Shown: positions 27,168-36,198 of the stretch, piece after piece | Layout: every line of letters starts with the position of its first letter | Numbering within the stretch: the stretch's first letter is position 1 | Assembly (NCBI GenBank): GCA_028709785.1 | Contig: JAQUTK010000002.1 | Location: 1-64,000 of the forward strand | Direction of reading: 5' to 3' | Origin: Bacteroidales bacterium | Lineage (GTDB): Bacteria; Bacteroidota; Bacteroidia; Bacteroidales; JAQUTK01 | DNA length: 64,000 nucleotides | Program-made: the position numbers and the translations under genes | The notes under the pieces: model-generated | Database searches by the model: none | Told to the model about the DNA's origin: nothing | Seen by the model: only the letters and a program-made list of their open reading frames with translations

Positions 27168-28031
27168 CTACTTCTCAAACTTCTGAATAAGGGCATCGAC
27201 CAAGCGACTTGAACCTATTCTGAATAGATCTTTGTTCAGCCACTCCTCTCCAAGCACCTCTTTGACTATTGTATAATACATAACAGCCTGTTCACAAGTA
27301 GAAACCCCTCCTGAAACTTTCAACCCGATTTTTGTATTGAACAGCTGATCGTATTTCTTTATCAATTTGCACATCACATAAACAGCTTCAGGAGTAGCCC
27401 CTCTATCTGCTTTTCCTGTTGATGTTTTGATAAAATCTGCTCCGGCAAAAATAGCAAGAAGAGATGCTTTTGCAACTCCTGACGCATCCCTAAGCATACT
27501 TGTTTCGAGGATAACCTTGAGCAGTTTGCCCCTGCACGCCTCTTTAATCTCAGAGATTTCCTCAATTAATGAATCATAGTCGCCTGCACGGAAAAGACCT
27601 TGTTGCATAACAATGTCTATCTCTTCTGCACCATCAGCAACCGCCAAAGAAACCTCTGCAATCTTTACTTCTGTAAAAGTCTGAGAAGTAGGGAAAGAAC
27701 CTGCTACAACGACGTTTTTTACATTCTCTTCTTCAAGTGTGTCTCTGACTATCTCTGCAAAACATGGATAGACACAAATGCCCGCAACGTTTGGAAATCC
27801 GGGATGTTCCTCGCCAAAGAGATTGACTCTTTCAACCAGTTTTTGAATGGATTCATCGTTATCTTCACTATTCAAACTGGTTAGATCGATACAACTAAAT
27901 AAAGACTTGTAGACCTCTATTGACTCATTTTCCTTGATTTTTGTATTCAAGATCTTATCTACCACCGCTTTTACCTGACCATCACTTTCCTCAGTTGGGA
28001 ACTTCGCGAGAATCGTTTCAAATGAATTCAT
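27168..28031 (-). CDS. deoC: deoxyribose-phosphate aldolase
   Basis: This class I aldolase splits 2-deoxyribose 5-phosphate into acetaldehyde and glyceraldehyde 3-phosphate in nucleoside catabolism. In the 287-residue protein the Schiff-base lysine is in FIKTSTGK (about residue 203). A second active-site lysine is in IGLKVSGGVST (about 238). EIDIVMQQG (about 139) contains the active-site Asp. It is somewhat longer at the N-terminus than E. coli DeoC (259). It is last in the leftward run uvrC-dtd-mazG-deoC and starts 6 bases after the MazG-like gene. Confidence 0.94.
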   Translation of the reverse strand: MNSFETILAKFPTEESDGQVKAVVDKILNTKIKENESIEVYKSLFSCIDLTSLNSEDNDESIQKLVERVNLFGEEHPGFPNVAGICVYPCFAEIVRDTLEEENVKNVVVAGSFPTSQTFTEVKIAEVSLAVADGAEEIDIVMQQGLFRAGDYDSLIEEISEIKEACRGKLLKVILETSMLRDASGVAKASLLAIFAGADFIKTSTGKADRGATPEAVYVMCKLIKKYDQLFNTKIGLKVSGGVSTCEQAVMYYTIVKEVLGEEWLNKDLFRIGSSRLVDALIQKFEK

Positions 28032-28037
28032 TTTATA

Positions 28038-28364
28038 CTATATTAATTTTTCGTTTTGTATATGCCTTTCTTTATCACGCAGTGTCTTCTTTTCAATATT
28101 TGCTTTAAAAGCCTCTGTAAGGTTCACTCCGGTCTGATTTGCCAAACAGATTAACACCCACAGTACATCGGCCATCTCATCACTCAGACTATCTTTCTTT
28201 TCGCCCTCTTTGAACGACTGTTCACCATACGTTCTTGCCATAATCCGGGCAAGCTCGCCGACTTCTTCCATTAAAACAGCAGTATTGGTCAGTTCGCTGA
28301 AATAGCGGACTCCATAAGTCTTAATCCACTGATCTACTTGTATTTGTGCTTCATCCAATGTCAT
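28038..28364 (-). CDS. MazG-like nucleotide pyrophosphohydrolase
   Basis: The 108-residue all-alpha protein has the metal-binding motifs of MazG-family NTP pyrophosphatases: EEVGELARIMART (EExxE, about 30-42) and LSDEMADVLWVLICLA (ExxD, about 63-78). Single-domain members hydrolyse (d)NTPs to monophosphates, often house-cleaning non-canonical nucleotides. The start codon shares one base with the stop of dtd, so the two are translationally coupled. The neighbours dtd, uvrC and deoC give it a quality-control and nucleotide context. Confidence 0.9.
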   Translation of the reverse strand: MTLDEAQIQVDQWIKTYGVRYFSELTNTAVLMEEVGELARIMARTYGEQSFKEGEKKDSLSDEMADVLWVLICLANQTGVNLTEAFKANIEKKTLRDKERHIQNEKLI

Positions 28365-28816
28365 TATTCCTTGTTTTTAGTGTCAAATAAAATCGTAACC
28401 GGGCCATCGTTTATTAATTCGACTTTCATATCAGCTCCAAAAATACCTTGTTTCACCTCTTTCCCTGTTTCCTGTGTCAGACGATTGCAGAAGGCTTCAT
28501 ACATTGGCTTTGAAAAGTCTCCTTTTGCCGCTCTAATGTACGAAGGACGGTTTCCTTTTTTTGTCGAAGCCAATAAAGTAAATTGACTCACCGCTAAAAT
28601 ATCGCCCCCTACTTCATCGATAGACAAATTCATCACACCATTCAGATCATCAAAGATTCGAATCTTAGCTATTTTCTGAACCAACCAGTCAATATCGTCA
28701 TTTGTATCGTCATCTTCAACACCTACGAGCAACAGGAATCCGTGACCTATTTTGGAAATCAATTCTGCATTCACAACCACAGAGGCACTCTTCACTCTTT
28801 GAATCACAACTCTCAT
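28364..28816 (-). CDS. dtd: D-aminoacyl-tRNA deacylase
   Basis: This enzyme removes D-amino acids (and glycine) wrongly attached to tRNAs. The 150-residue length is exactly that of the family. It has MRVVIQRVKSASVVV at the N-terminus, the SQFTLLAST motif near residue 77 that carries the active-site pocket, NRPSYIRAA, and the C-terminal GIFGADMKVELINDGPVT. The gene overlaps the MazG-like gene by one base and follows uvrC by 46 bases. Confidence 0.96.
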   Translation of the reverse strand: MRVVIQRVKSASVVVNAELISKIGHGFLLLVGVEDDDTNDDIDWLVQKIAKIRIFDDLNGVMNLSIDEVGGDILAVSQFTLLASTKKGNRPSYIRAAKGDFSKPMYEAFCNRLTQETGKEVKQGIFGADMKVELINDGPVTILFDTKNKE

Positions 28817-28862
28817 ATTCCAATCCTCAAAACAAAGTTCATATTATATATATTCAGGAAAG

Positions 28863-30689
28863 TTACCTTTCACTATTTAATCCCTGCAACAACAGGGTTG
28901 TTTTTTTTGTCCCGATCAACTCATCAAGCTCTTCCCTTGATGCATTCTTTATCCGCTTTACGCTTTTAAACTGTTCGAGTAACAACTGCTTCGTCTTTAT
29001 TCCGATCCCTTTTACCGCATCAAGTTCGGACAAAACCTGACTTTTACTTCTCTTTTGTCTGTGAAATGTTATCCCAAAGCGATGTGCTTCATCTCTGAGT
29101 TGTTGAATCAACCGTAAAGACTCAGAGTTTTTGTCCAGATAAACAGGAGTCGGGTCACCGGGGAAATATATTTCCTCCAATCTTTTGGCAATACCAATGA
29201 TACTCATCTTTTCAAACACTCCGATACGTTGCAAAGCAGCACAAGCAGAGCCCAATTGTCCTTTACCCCCATCCACAATGACAAGCTGAGGAAGAGGCGT
29301 CTCTTCATTCGTTAAACGGATATATCTCCGGGTTAGAATCTCTTCCATGGAAGCAAAGTCATTGGGTCCCTCAACCGTTTTGATATTGAAATGACGATAA
29401 TCCTTTTTCGAAGGTTTGGCGTTTTTAAACACAACACAAGAAGCAACAGGAAAACTCCCCTGAATATTCGAGTTATCAAAACACTCAATATGCAAAGGAA
29501 GTTCTTTTAGTCCTAAATCCTTCTGCAAGCGAAGCAAAATCCGCGTCATGCGTTGTTCAGGATTCAGTTTCTCCGCTCTTTTTAGGATATCCATCTTGTA
29601 CTGTCTGACATTACGTACGGATAGATCCAGGAGTTGCTTGCGTTCTCCCCGTTGAGGGATTGTAAAGCGTACTCCTTTCAACTCCAGTTCGACAGAAAAC
29701 GGAACAATAATTTCACTGGCCGTACTTCCAAAGCGTTGTCTCATCTCTGTTATTCCAAGCGAAAGCAGCTCTTCTTTTGTTTCATCCAGCCGTCTTTTAT
29801 ATTCAAAAGTATAAGCCTGAACGATTGCGCCACGCACAACATGCAAAAAGTTTATATAGCCAGAGGCTCCTTCTTCATCATAAGAAAATACATCGACGTC
29901 ATTAATAATACTACTCACAATAGTCGATTTACATCGGTAGTTTTCCAGAATCTGGTATTTCTGCTTCACTTTCAGAGCTTCTTCATACCGATATTCTTTT
30001 GAAAGATCCGTCATCTCCTGAAAAAGACGAGCCACAATCACCTCTACGTTTCCTTTTACAATCTCTGTTATTTCAGAAATATTATTCACATATTCGCTTT
30101 CTGGCTGTAATCCTACGCAAGGTCCACCACACTTCTTAATATGGTATTGCAAGCACACTTTATATTTGTTTCTGACAATCTCTTCGGGATCCAACTTCAG
30201 CGAACAATTGCGCAATGGATACAGTTCGCCGATCAATTCAAGAACGGTCTTTGCCATAAACACCGAACTGTAAGGTCCGAAGTAAACAGAGCCATCGCGA
30301 ACAAACTGCCTTGTAAGAAAGACCCGGGGAAACCGTTCGTTTTTAATACAAATCCAGGGATATGTTTTATCATCCTTGAGCAGTACATTGTAGTGTGGCT
30401 TATGCTCTTTAATCAGGTTGTTTTCCAGCAAAAGAGCATCCTCTTCAGATTCTACTACTATATATTTCAGATCGGCAATATGTCGCACCATAACGCGCGT
30501 CTTTGCCGATGCAATATCTTTATTGAAATAGGATGAGACTCTCCTTTTTAGGTTCTTAGCCTTCCCCACATAGATAATCACGCCTTTATCATTCAGATAT
30601 TGATAAATACCCGGCAAATCAGGCAGACTACTTACAATTCCACGTAAATATTCATCCAGCCCTTTAAATCCTTTCGCATTATTCATCAT
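28863..30689 (-). CDS. uvrC: excinuclease ABC subunit C
   Basis: This nuclease subunit of nucleotide excision repair cuts on both sides of a lesion. In 608 residues it has a GIY-YIG domain (LPGIYQYLNDKGVIIYVGKAK, about 21-41), a Cys cluster (CLQYHIKKCGGPC, about 177-189) and a UVR segment (EYRYEEALKVKQKYQIL, near 235). The RNase H-like 5' nuclease domain has CFDNSNIQGSFPVAS near 408, and a C-terminal helix-hairpin-helix pair has LDAVKGIGIKTKQLLLEQF. All key residues appear intact. The start is the first ATG of two adjacent ones. The 75-bp gap upstream, after mnmG, holds the parS site. Confidence 0.97.
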   Translation of the reverse strand: MMNNAKGFKGLDEYLRGIVSSLPDLPGIYQYLNDKGVIIYVGKAKNLKRRVSSYFNKDIASAKTRVMVRHIADLKYIVVESEEDALLLENNLIKEHKPHYNVLLKDDKTYPWICIKNERFPRVFLTRQFVRDGSVYFGPYSSVFMAKTVLELIGELYPLRNCSLKLDPEEIVRNKYKVCLQYHIKKCGGPCVGLQPESEYVNNISEITEIVKGNVEVIVARLFQEMTDLSKEYRYEEALKVKQKYQILENYRCKSTIVSSIINDVDVFSYDEEGASGYINFLHVVRGAIVQAYTFEYKRRLDETKEELLSLGITEMRQRFGSTASEIIVPFSVELELKGVRFTIPQRGERKQLLDLSVRNVRQYKMDILKRAEKLNPEQRMTRILLRLQKDLGLKELPLHIECFDNSNIQGSFPVASCVVFKNAKPSKKDYRHFNIKTVEGPNDFASMEEILTRRYIRLTNEETPLPQLVIVDGGKGQLGSACAALQRIGVFEKMSIIGIAKRLEEIYFPGDPTPVYLDKNSESLRLIQQLRDEAHRFGITFHRQKRSKSQVLSELDAVKGIGIKTKQLLLEQFKSVKRIKNASREELDELIGTKKTTLLLQGLNSER

Positions 30690-30735
30690 TACAACCTTCT
30701 AATTCAGCGCATTTAGCTACCTTCTCTTAAGTAAG

Positions 30736-30751
30736 TGTTTCACGTGAAACA
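30736..30751. promoter_or_regulatory. parS site (ParB binding)
   Basis: TGTTTCACGTGAAACA is an exact 16-bp palindrome identical to the widely conserved bacterial parS consensus. With one flanking base on each side the palindrome is 18 bp (30735-30752). It sits in the 75-bp gap between mnmG and uvrC, not within a gene. In other bacteria parS sites cluster near the replication origin and near mnmG (gidA). No parA, parB or rsmG lies in this window. Confidence 0.85.
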
Positions 30752-30764
30752 CAACACAAACAGG

Positions 30765-32639
30765 TTACCTACCCATTAAAACCAGCAATATATTAATATC
30801 GCTTGGTGAGATTCCCGGGATCCTTCCCGCTTGTGCCAATGTTTCAGGGTTGATCTTTTCTAGTTTTTGCCTAGCCTCTGTGGAAAGCGCTTGGATATCG
30901 CGGTAATTAATTTTCCCACGAATCCGAATATGCTCCAGTCTATTGACACGATCCGCAATTAACCGTTCACGTTCAATATAGCCTTCATACTTCAGTTCGA
31001 TCTCAGAAGCTTCTATAATTTCTTCTTTTCGATCCGGAATTTCATTAAGCAAAGAAGCGAGAGCAGGAATAGTATTTGAAAGAGCACTAATTGAAAGCAT
31101 CGGACGAAGAACCAACGAATGCAGCTTCACGCCTTGTTTAAGAGGCGTATCTCCAATGCTCTCAAGGAAACCGTTCACAAGGTCCGGTCTTACAGAATAA
31201 GAACGAACAAACTCAACAATTCTATTGATCCATGCTTCTTTTTCAATCAATAAAGAGTTTCGTTCAGAAGAGGCTAATCCAATGCCAAAAGATTTCGCCG
31301 ATAATCTGCGATCAGCATCGTCTTGTCTCAGCAGTATTCTGTACTCCGCACGGGAAGTAAACATACGATAAGGCTCATCGACACCTTTCGTAATTAAATC
31401 ATCAATTAAAACCCCTATATACGCCTCATCCCTTCCTAAAACAAACGACTCACCTCCGTGCGTATGCATATGTGCATTAATACCAGCCATCAGTCCCTGC
31501 CCACCTGCTTCTTCATATCCGGTAGTACCATTGACCTGTCCGGCTAAGAAGAGTCCGCTGATCAATTTTGACTCCAGATTAGTACACAACTGCGTTGGAT
31601 CGAAGAAATCATATTCGATAGCATATCCGGGTCTATACAATCTGACGTCTCGGAATGCAGGAATCTTCTTCAAGGCATTCCACTGAATTTCGATTGGCAA
31701 TGAAGAAGAAAAACCATTCAAATAATAGACATTGCTGTTTTCCGATTCAGGCTCCAAAAAGAGAGGATGAGATTGTTTATCAGCAAAAGTGATTATTTTT
31801 GTTTCTACAGAAGGACAGTAGCGAGGTCCGATACTTTTAATTTGACCATTATAGAGCGGTGATTCAGCAAGAGAAGACCGCAATATATCGTGAACATCAC
31901 TGTTCGTAGAAGTAGTATAGCAGGGTAACTGTTTCAGCGGACTTGCAATTTCCGGCAAAAAAGAGAAACCATGAGCGTACTCTTCCCCATCCTGACGTTC
32001 CATCAAATCCAAATCAACGCTTCGAATATCTATACGAGCAGGAGTACCGGTCTTCATCCGTTGAACAGACAAACCAGCTTCTTTCAATTGATCAGAAAGT
32101 CCGTACGAAGAAGATTCGGCAATACGTCCACCCGGCAACTGAGTGCGTCCGAAATGCATTATACCATTCAAGAAGGTTCCATTCGTAAGCACAACAGACG
32201 GGGCAAAAAACTCCAGTCCGAGAGAAGTACGAACGCCCTGAACAGAATTCTTATCAATAATCAGAGAAGTAACCGTATCTTGCCAGATAGCAAGACGGTC
32301 GGTATGATCAAGCACATGACGCCATTCCTGAATAAAACGATTTACATCGCATTGAGAACGTGGGCTCCACATAGCCGGACCTTTTGATCTGTTGAGCATA
32401 CGAAATTGCAAAGAACTACGATCCGTCACAATTCCCATAAAACCACCCAACGCATCAATTTCACGAACGATCTGTCCCTTTGCAATTCCACCCACAGCAG
32501 GATTACAACTCATCTGAGCAATCCTGTTCATATCCATTGTGATCAGAAGCGTCTTTGAGCCTAAGTTCGCGGCAGCCGCAGCAGCTTCACAGCCTGCATG
32601 ACCAGCGCCTACGACAATAACATCATACTTAAATACCAT
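30765..32639 (-). CDS. mnmG: tRNA uridine-34 carboxymethylaminomethyl modification enzyme
   Basis: This is the FAD-dependent partner of MnmE, which puts the carboxymethylaminomethyl group on wobble uridine 34. In 624 residues it has the FAD-binding VVGAGHAGCEAA at the N-terminus, GGIAKGQIVREIDALGG, GTFLNGIMHFG, and GLFLAGQVNGTTGYEEAGG. The helical C-terminal domain ends in RIPGISPSDINILLVLM. The frame is open from 32669, but the promoter box at 32667-32674 overlaps that ATG, so the ATG at 32639 (MVFKYDVIVVGAG) is preferred. Confidence 0.97.
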   Translation of the reverse strand: MVFKYDVIVVGAGHAGCEAAAAAANLGSKTLLITMDMNRIAQMSCNPAVGGIAKGQIVREIDALGGFMGIVTDRSSLQFRMLNRSKGPAMWSPRSQCDVNRFIQEWRHVLDHTDRLAIWQDTVTSLIIDKNSVQGVRTSLGLEFFAPSVVLTNGTFLNGIMHFGRTQLPGGRIAESSSYGLSDQLKEAGLSVQRMKTGTPARIDIRSVDLDLMERQDGEEYAHGFSFLPEIASPLKQLPCYTTSTNSDVHDILRSSLAESPLYNGQIKSIGPRYCPSVETKIITFADKQSHPLFLEPESENSNVYYLNGFSSSLPIEIQWNALKKIPAFRDVRLYRPGYAIEYDFFDPTQLCTNLESKLISGLFLAGQVNGTTGYEEAGGQGLMAGINAHMHTHGGESFVLGRDEAYIGVLIDDLITKGVDEPYRMFTSRAEYRILLRQDDADRRLSAKSFGIGLASSERNSLLIEKEAWINRIVEFVRSYSVRPDLVNGFLESIGDTPLKQGVKLHSLVLRPMLSISALSNTIPALASLLNEIPDRKEEIIEASEIELKYEGYIERERLIADRVNRLEHIRIRGKINYRDIQALSTEARQKLEKINPETLAQAGRIPGISPSDINILLVLMGR

Positions 32640-32666
32640 ATGTTTATATAATTCCTTAATCGGGTG

Positions 32667-32674
32667 CAAAGGTA
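32667..32674 (-). promoter_or_regulatory. -7 box of the mnmG promoter
   Basis: On the bottom strand this reads TACCTTTG, 28 bases upstream of the chosen mnmG ATG. It overlaps the last codons of ybeY (which ends at 32675), so mnmG can be expressed apart from ybeY. Confidence 0.6.
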
Positions 32675-33097
32675 TTACTTTTTCAGCAAAGAAAGGGCCT
32701 CATTCTCATTCGCTTCCATAACTTTGCGCGCCTGTGGTGTTTTATCCTCAATTCCACAAAGGTGCAGAATGCCATGAATAATGACTCGGTTGAGTTCCTC
32801 TTCATAGCTTGTTTTAAATTGAAGGGCATTCGAGCGTACAGTATCAAGACTAATAAATATATCACCGGATATAATACCGTCTTCTGTATAATCAAACGTT
32901 ATGATATCGGTATAATAATCATGATTGAGATATTCCTTGTTTATCTTGAGTATATGGTCATCATCACAAAAGATATAGGTGATCACGCCGATTTTCATCC
33001 CGTGAGCTGTAGCGACGGTTTTGATCCAGGAGTTCATCTCACGTTTCTTAAACGAAGGAACCTTTGCGGTTCCTTCAGCGCAATAAGATATTGCCAT
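32675..33097 (-). CDS. ybeY: endoribonuclease YbeY, rRNA maturation
   Basis: This metal-dependent endoribonuclease is needed for 16S rRNA 3'-end maturation and ribosome quality control. The family block is VIIHGILHLCGIEDK, with two metal-ligand histidines in HxxxH. The third ligand, usually His in GYDH, is replaced by Asp in GIEDK. The frame opens at 33160, but the ATG at 33097 (MAISYCAEGT) gives a normal 140-residue protein. It also avoids a 28-base overlap with the membrane-protein gene upstream. VNISIVDDEEI-like strand and NKEYLNHDYYTDIITF are typical. Confidence 0.93.
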   Translation of the reverse strand: MAISYCAEGTAKVPSFKKREMNSWIKTVATAHGMKIGVITYIFCDDDHILKINKEYLNHDYYTDIITFDYTEDGIISGDIFISLDTVRSNALQFKTSYEEELNRVIIHGILHLCGIEDKTPQARKVMEANENEALSLLKK

Positions 33098-33132
33098 TAT
33101 ATTGATATTTAGAGTGTTACGTAAAGAATACA

Positions 33133-34371
33133 TTATCCCTGATAGAAGAACAGGTAACAAAGCATGATTGCTGCAATGATGCCTGCCGCATCGGCCAGTA
33201 ATCCACAGCCCACAGCATAACGAGTCTGTTTCACACCAACACTGCCGAAATAGAGAGCGAGAATGTAAAAGGTCGTATCAGAAGCCCCTTGAAACAAACA
33301 GGAAAGGCGACCAACAAACGAATCAGCTCCATAGTTTGTCATCGCGTCCACCATCATGCCTCTTGCGCCACTGCCACTCAAAGGTTTCATGAAAGCTGTA
33401 GGAAGCGCAGGCACAAACTCAGTATTAAACCCAAGCGCCTGAAAAAGAAGACCGATTGAATCAACAACAAAATTCATCGCTCCAGAAGCCCTAAAGACAC
33501 CAATACTAACTAAAATGGCAACCAAATAGGGTATAACAGTAACGGCTGTATGGAAGCCCTCTTTGGCTCCTTCAATAAACGCATCATAGACATTGATTTT
33601 CTTTCTGATACCGGATGCTATAAAACCGATAATGATCGAGAAAAGCAGGAAATTAGAAATGGCACTGGAATAATGAGAAACCGTTGCTTCAGGCAAACTC
33701 TTTACTAAAAACAACAATCCGACAATCAATATGGATAAACCACCAAACGTAGAGAGTATCACTTTGTCCCAGATACGGATCCGTTGATAGATACATACAG
33801 AAAGAATACCGATCAGAGTGGAACAGAAAGTAGCGATAAGAATAGGCAAGAAAACATCAGAAGGGTTAGCAGCTCCCAGCTGGGCTCGATAGACCATAAT
33901 GCTGATAGGAATCAGGGTAAGTCCGGAAGTATTGATGACCAGAAACATGATCATGGGGTTAGAAGCCCTTGTCTTGTCCGTATTCAACTCCTGAAGTTCC
34001 TTCATCGCTTTCAGTCCAAGGGGAGTTGCGGCATTATCCAAACCAAGCATATTTGCCGAGAAGTTCATAAACATCGAACCGCTGGCAGGATGTCCTTTGG
34101 GTATATCAGGAAATAAGCGGGAAAACAACGGATAGACAAAGCGTGACATCGTATTGATGAGTCCCCCTCTCTCCCCGATTTTCATAATACCCAACCACAT
34201 GGAAAGAACTCCTGTTAGTCCCAGAGAAATCTCAAACGCGGTCTTTGCCGACTCAAACGTCCCGTTCATCATGGTGGTGAAGATCTCAAGATCACCTAAA
34301 AAAAGCATCTTTACGGTTGCTACAGCAAATGCTATAATGAAAAACCCTATCCAAATGTAGTTTAGTACCAT
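33133..34371 (-). CDS. fused SpmA/SpmB-like membrane protein
   Basis: This polytopic membrane protein of 412 residues has two nucleoside-recognition (Gate) domains. The N-terminal half resembles SpmA, with FMNFSANMLGLDNAATPLGL (about 103-122), and the C-terminal half resembles SpmB, with PTAFMKPLSGSGARGMMVD and FQGASDTTFYILALYFG. In spore formers these two proteins are separate and affect spore-core dehydration. This organism should not sporulate, so the substrate is unknown, and a transport role is inferred. The frame is open from 34452, but a promoter box (34430-34437) lies inside it. Of the ATGs downstream (34410 and 34371) I prefer 34371 because the first membrane helix follows at once. 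Confidence 0.88.
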   Translation of the reverse strand: MVLNYIWIGFFIIAFAVATVKMLFLGDLEIFTTMMNGTFESAKTAFEISLGLTGVLSMWLGIMKIGERGGLINTMSRFVYPLFSRLFPDIPKGHPASGSMFMNFSANMLGLDNAATPLGLKAMKELQELNTDKTRASNPMIMFLVINTSGLTLIPISIMVYRAQLGAANPSDVFLPILIATFCSTLIGILSVCIYQRIRIWDKVILSTFGGLSILIVGLLFLVKSLPEATVSHYSSAISNFLLFSIIIGFIASGIRKKINVYDAFIEGAKEGFHTAVTVIPYLVAILVSIGVFRASGAMNFVVDSIGLLFQALGFNTEFVPALPTAFMKPLSGSGARGMMVDAMTNYGADSFVGRLSCLFQGASDTTFYILALYFGSVGVKQTRYAVGCGLLADAAGIIAAIMLCYLFFYQG

Positions 34372-34429
34372 TCTCTCTGATTTGATTTGATTTGATTGGA
34401 TCGCAGACATAGATCTCACGCATAACGGA

Positions 34430-34437
34430 CAAAAATA
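34430..34437 (-). promoter_or_regulatory. -7 box of the spmAB-ybeY promoter
   Basis: On the bottom strand this reads TATTTTTG. It is 58 bases upstream of the chosen ATG. Between them are three copies of TTTGA in tandem (34381-34396), of unknown meaning. Confidence 0.55.
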
Positions 34438-34480
34438 GCAAGAATGTTCCATTAATCACTCTCAACTCATCTATTTTTGA

Positions 34481-34488
34481 TAATTTTG
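34481..34488 (+). promoter_or_regulatory. -7 box of the dehydrogenase promoter
   Basis: TAATTTTG lies 23 bases upstream of the ATG at 34512. A second match, TATTTTTG at 34472-34479, could be an alternative. The region is divergent with the spmAB promoter. Confidence 0.55.
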
Positions 34489-34511
34489 CGGACAAAATAG
34501 AAACCAATTCA

Positions 34512-35480
34512 ATGAAGAAGAAAGTACTTGTAACATACAAAATGCCGATTGAAGGATATGCTGAGCTACTAAAAGATTTTGATGTTACATTTTCCAAAGG
34601 ACAGTCCTTTACAGAGGAAGAAGTGATGGAGGTCATTCAAGATTACGATGCATTGCTTTCAATGTTTGACTTCAAAGTGACGAATGCTTTAATTGACAAG
34701 GCCAAACGTTTGAAAATAGTATCCAACTATGCGGTAGGTTATGATAATGTGGATGTAAATTATTGCACCGAGAAAGGAATACAAGTGACAAATACCCCCG
34801 ATCCGGTTACCCAGCCAACTGCAGACCAGGCATTGGGACTTATTATTGCCGTGTTGCGTAATATCGCTTTGTGTGACCGCAAGCTTCGTACACCAGGTGC
34901 TTTGAAATGGGGCTTACTGGAAAACCTGGGACTCTCGATCTACGGGAAAACCCTTGGGATCATTGGAATGGGAAGAATTGGCAAGGCTTTAGCTTTGAGA
35001 GCCAGAGTTTGCGGTATGAATATCGTCTATAACAACCGAAAAAAACTTTCGAAAGAGGAAGAAGAGTATTACCATGCCACATGGCTTCCCTTTGATGAAC
35101 TCATTACAACCTCTGACTGTATCTCTCTGAACGCACCTCTGACACCGGATACTTTTCACATAATCGGCGAACGTGAATTTGGAATGATGAAGAAGAATGC
35201 TATGGTCGTCAATACCGCACGCGGACCACTGATCGATGAAAAGGCGCTTGTCGCAGCGTTGCAGAACAAACGAATCTGGGGAGCCGGACTGGATGTATTT
35301 GAAGGAGGGGAAGTTTTGAGTCCCGAACTGCTCACACTGGACAATGTCGTACTAAATCCGCATACCGGGACACAGACCTTCGAGGTGCGCCACGAGATGA
35401 GCGTCATTGCCTCACAGAATATTATCAACTTCTTTGACGGAAAAGAACCTGTTTTCAGAGTGAACCAATTGGGAAAATAG
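34512..35480 (+). CDS. D-2-hydroxyacid dehydrogenase, NAD(P)-dependent
   Basis: The 322-residue protein is of the glycerate/lactate dehydrogenase type and reduces a 2-oxoacid or oxidises a D-2-hydroxyacid in the cytoplasm. The cofactor-binding GMGRIGKALA is near residue 155. NTARGPLIDEKALV (about 236) holds the catalytic Arg. GAGLDVFEGG follows, near the catalytic Glu position, and NPHTGTQTFEVR (about 289) supplies the catalytic His. The N-terminal catalytic lobe has SMFDFKVTNALID and NYAVGYDNVDV. Glyoxylate/hydroxypyruvate reductase is the closest resemblance, but the substrate is not certain. It is followed after 4 bases by an AlkD-like gene. Confidence 0.92.
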   Translation: MKKKVLVTYKMPIEGYAELLKDFDVTFSKGQSFTEEEVMEVIQDYDALLSMFDFKVTNALIDKAKRLKIVSNYAVGYDNVDVNYCTEKGIQVTNTPDPVTQPTADQALGLIIAVLRNIALCDRKLRTPGALKWGLLENLGLSIYGKTLGIIGMGRIGKALALRARVCGMNIVYNNRKKLSKEEEEYYHATWLPFDELITTSDCISLNAPLTPDTFHIIGEREFGMMKKNAMVVNTARGPLIDEKALVAALQNKRIWGAGLDVFEGGEVLSPELLTLDNVVLNPHTGTQTFEVRHEMSVIASQNIINFFDGKEPVFRVNQLGK

Positions 35481-35484
35481 ACAG

Positions 35485-36198
35485 ATGCATACCGCTAAAC
35501 AGATAAAGGAATCGCTGATCGAGATCGGCAGCGAAGAAAAAGCCAAAAACTTACGTTGGTTTTTCAAGACCGGCAAAGGTCAATATGGCGAAGGCGATCT
35601 GTTTCTTGGGATTACTGTTCCCGAAAACAGAATGATAGCCAGGCACTATATAAACACCTCGCTGGAAGAACTGGAGAAGTTGATTTCAGATCCATATCAT
35701 GAAGTTCGATTCTGCGCGTTGCTCATTTTGGTCGAACAGTTTAAGAAACAGAAAGAGAAAAGAGAGCAGATTGTCGACTTCTACTTAAGTCATACCCAAT
35801 ACATCAACAACTGGGATCTGGTAGACTTATCGTGCCCCACCATACTTGGCAACTATTTACTTGATAAAGAGCGTTCCCTACTGGATCAATTGATCAACAG
35901 CAAACTGCTCTGGGAACAACGCATCGCCATTGTTACAAACTGGACGTTGATTCGCAAAGGAGAACTGGACGACATCTTCAGACTCGCGGAAGTCGTGCTC
36001 TATCACCCGCATGATCTGATGCAAAAAGCTACAGGATGGATGCTCCGGGAAGCAGGGAAAAAAGACAAAGAACGTCTTTGCGAATTCCTGGACAAGTACC
36101 ACACCACAATGCCGCGTACCACGTTGCGCTATGCAATCGAAAAGTTTGATGCAGGCGAACGGGCTTATTACATGCAAAAGACGAAGAAGGAAGTATAA
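35485..36198 (+). CDS. DNA alkylation repair protein (AlkD-like, HEAT repeats)
   Basis: The 237-residue protein is built of helical repeats typical of the AlkC/AlkD family of DNA glycosylases that remove N3- and N7-alkylated purines. Visible family features are FFKTGKGQYGEGDLFLGITVP near residue 27, HEVRFCALLILVEQF, and the NNWDLVDLSCP block near 112, which holds the active-site Trp and Asp. HDLMQKATGWMLREAGK near 175 and PRTTLRYAIEKF close the protein. It probably shares a transcript with the dehydrogenase 4 bases upstream, with no obvious metabolic link. Confidence 0.93.
   Translation: MHTAKQIKESLIEIGSEEKAKNLRWFFKTGKGQYGEGDLFLGITVPENRMIARHYINTSLEELEKLISDPYHEVRFCALLILVEQFKKQKEKREQIVDFYLSHTQYINNWDLVDLSCPTILGNYLLDKERSLLDQLINSKLLWEQRIAIVTNWTLIRKGELDDIFRLAEVVLYHPHDLMQKATGWMLREAGKKDKERLCEFLDKYHTTMPRTTLRYAIEKFDAGERAYYMQKTKKEV

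Noticed and set aside
33133-34371. Sporulation function suggested by the SpmA/SpmB names
   Set aside because: These Gate-domain proteins are common in non-spore-forming bacteria, and nothing else here relates to sporulation.
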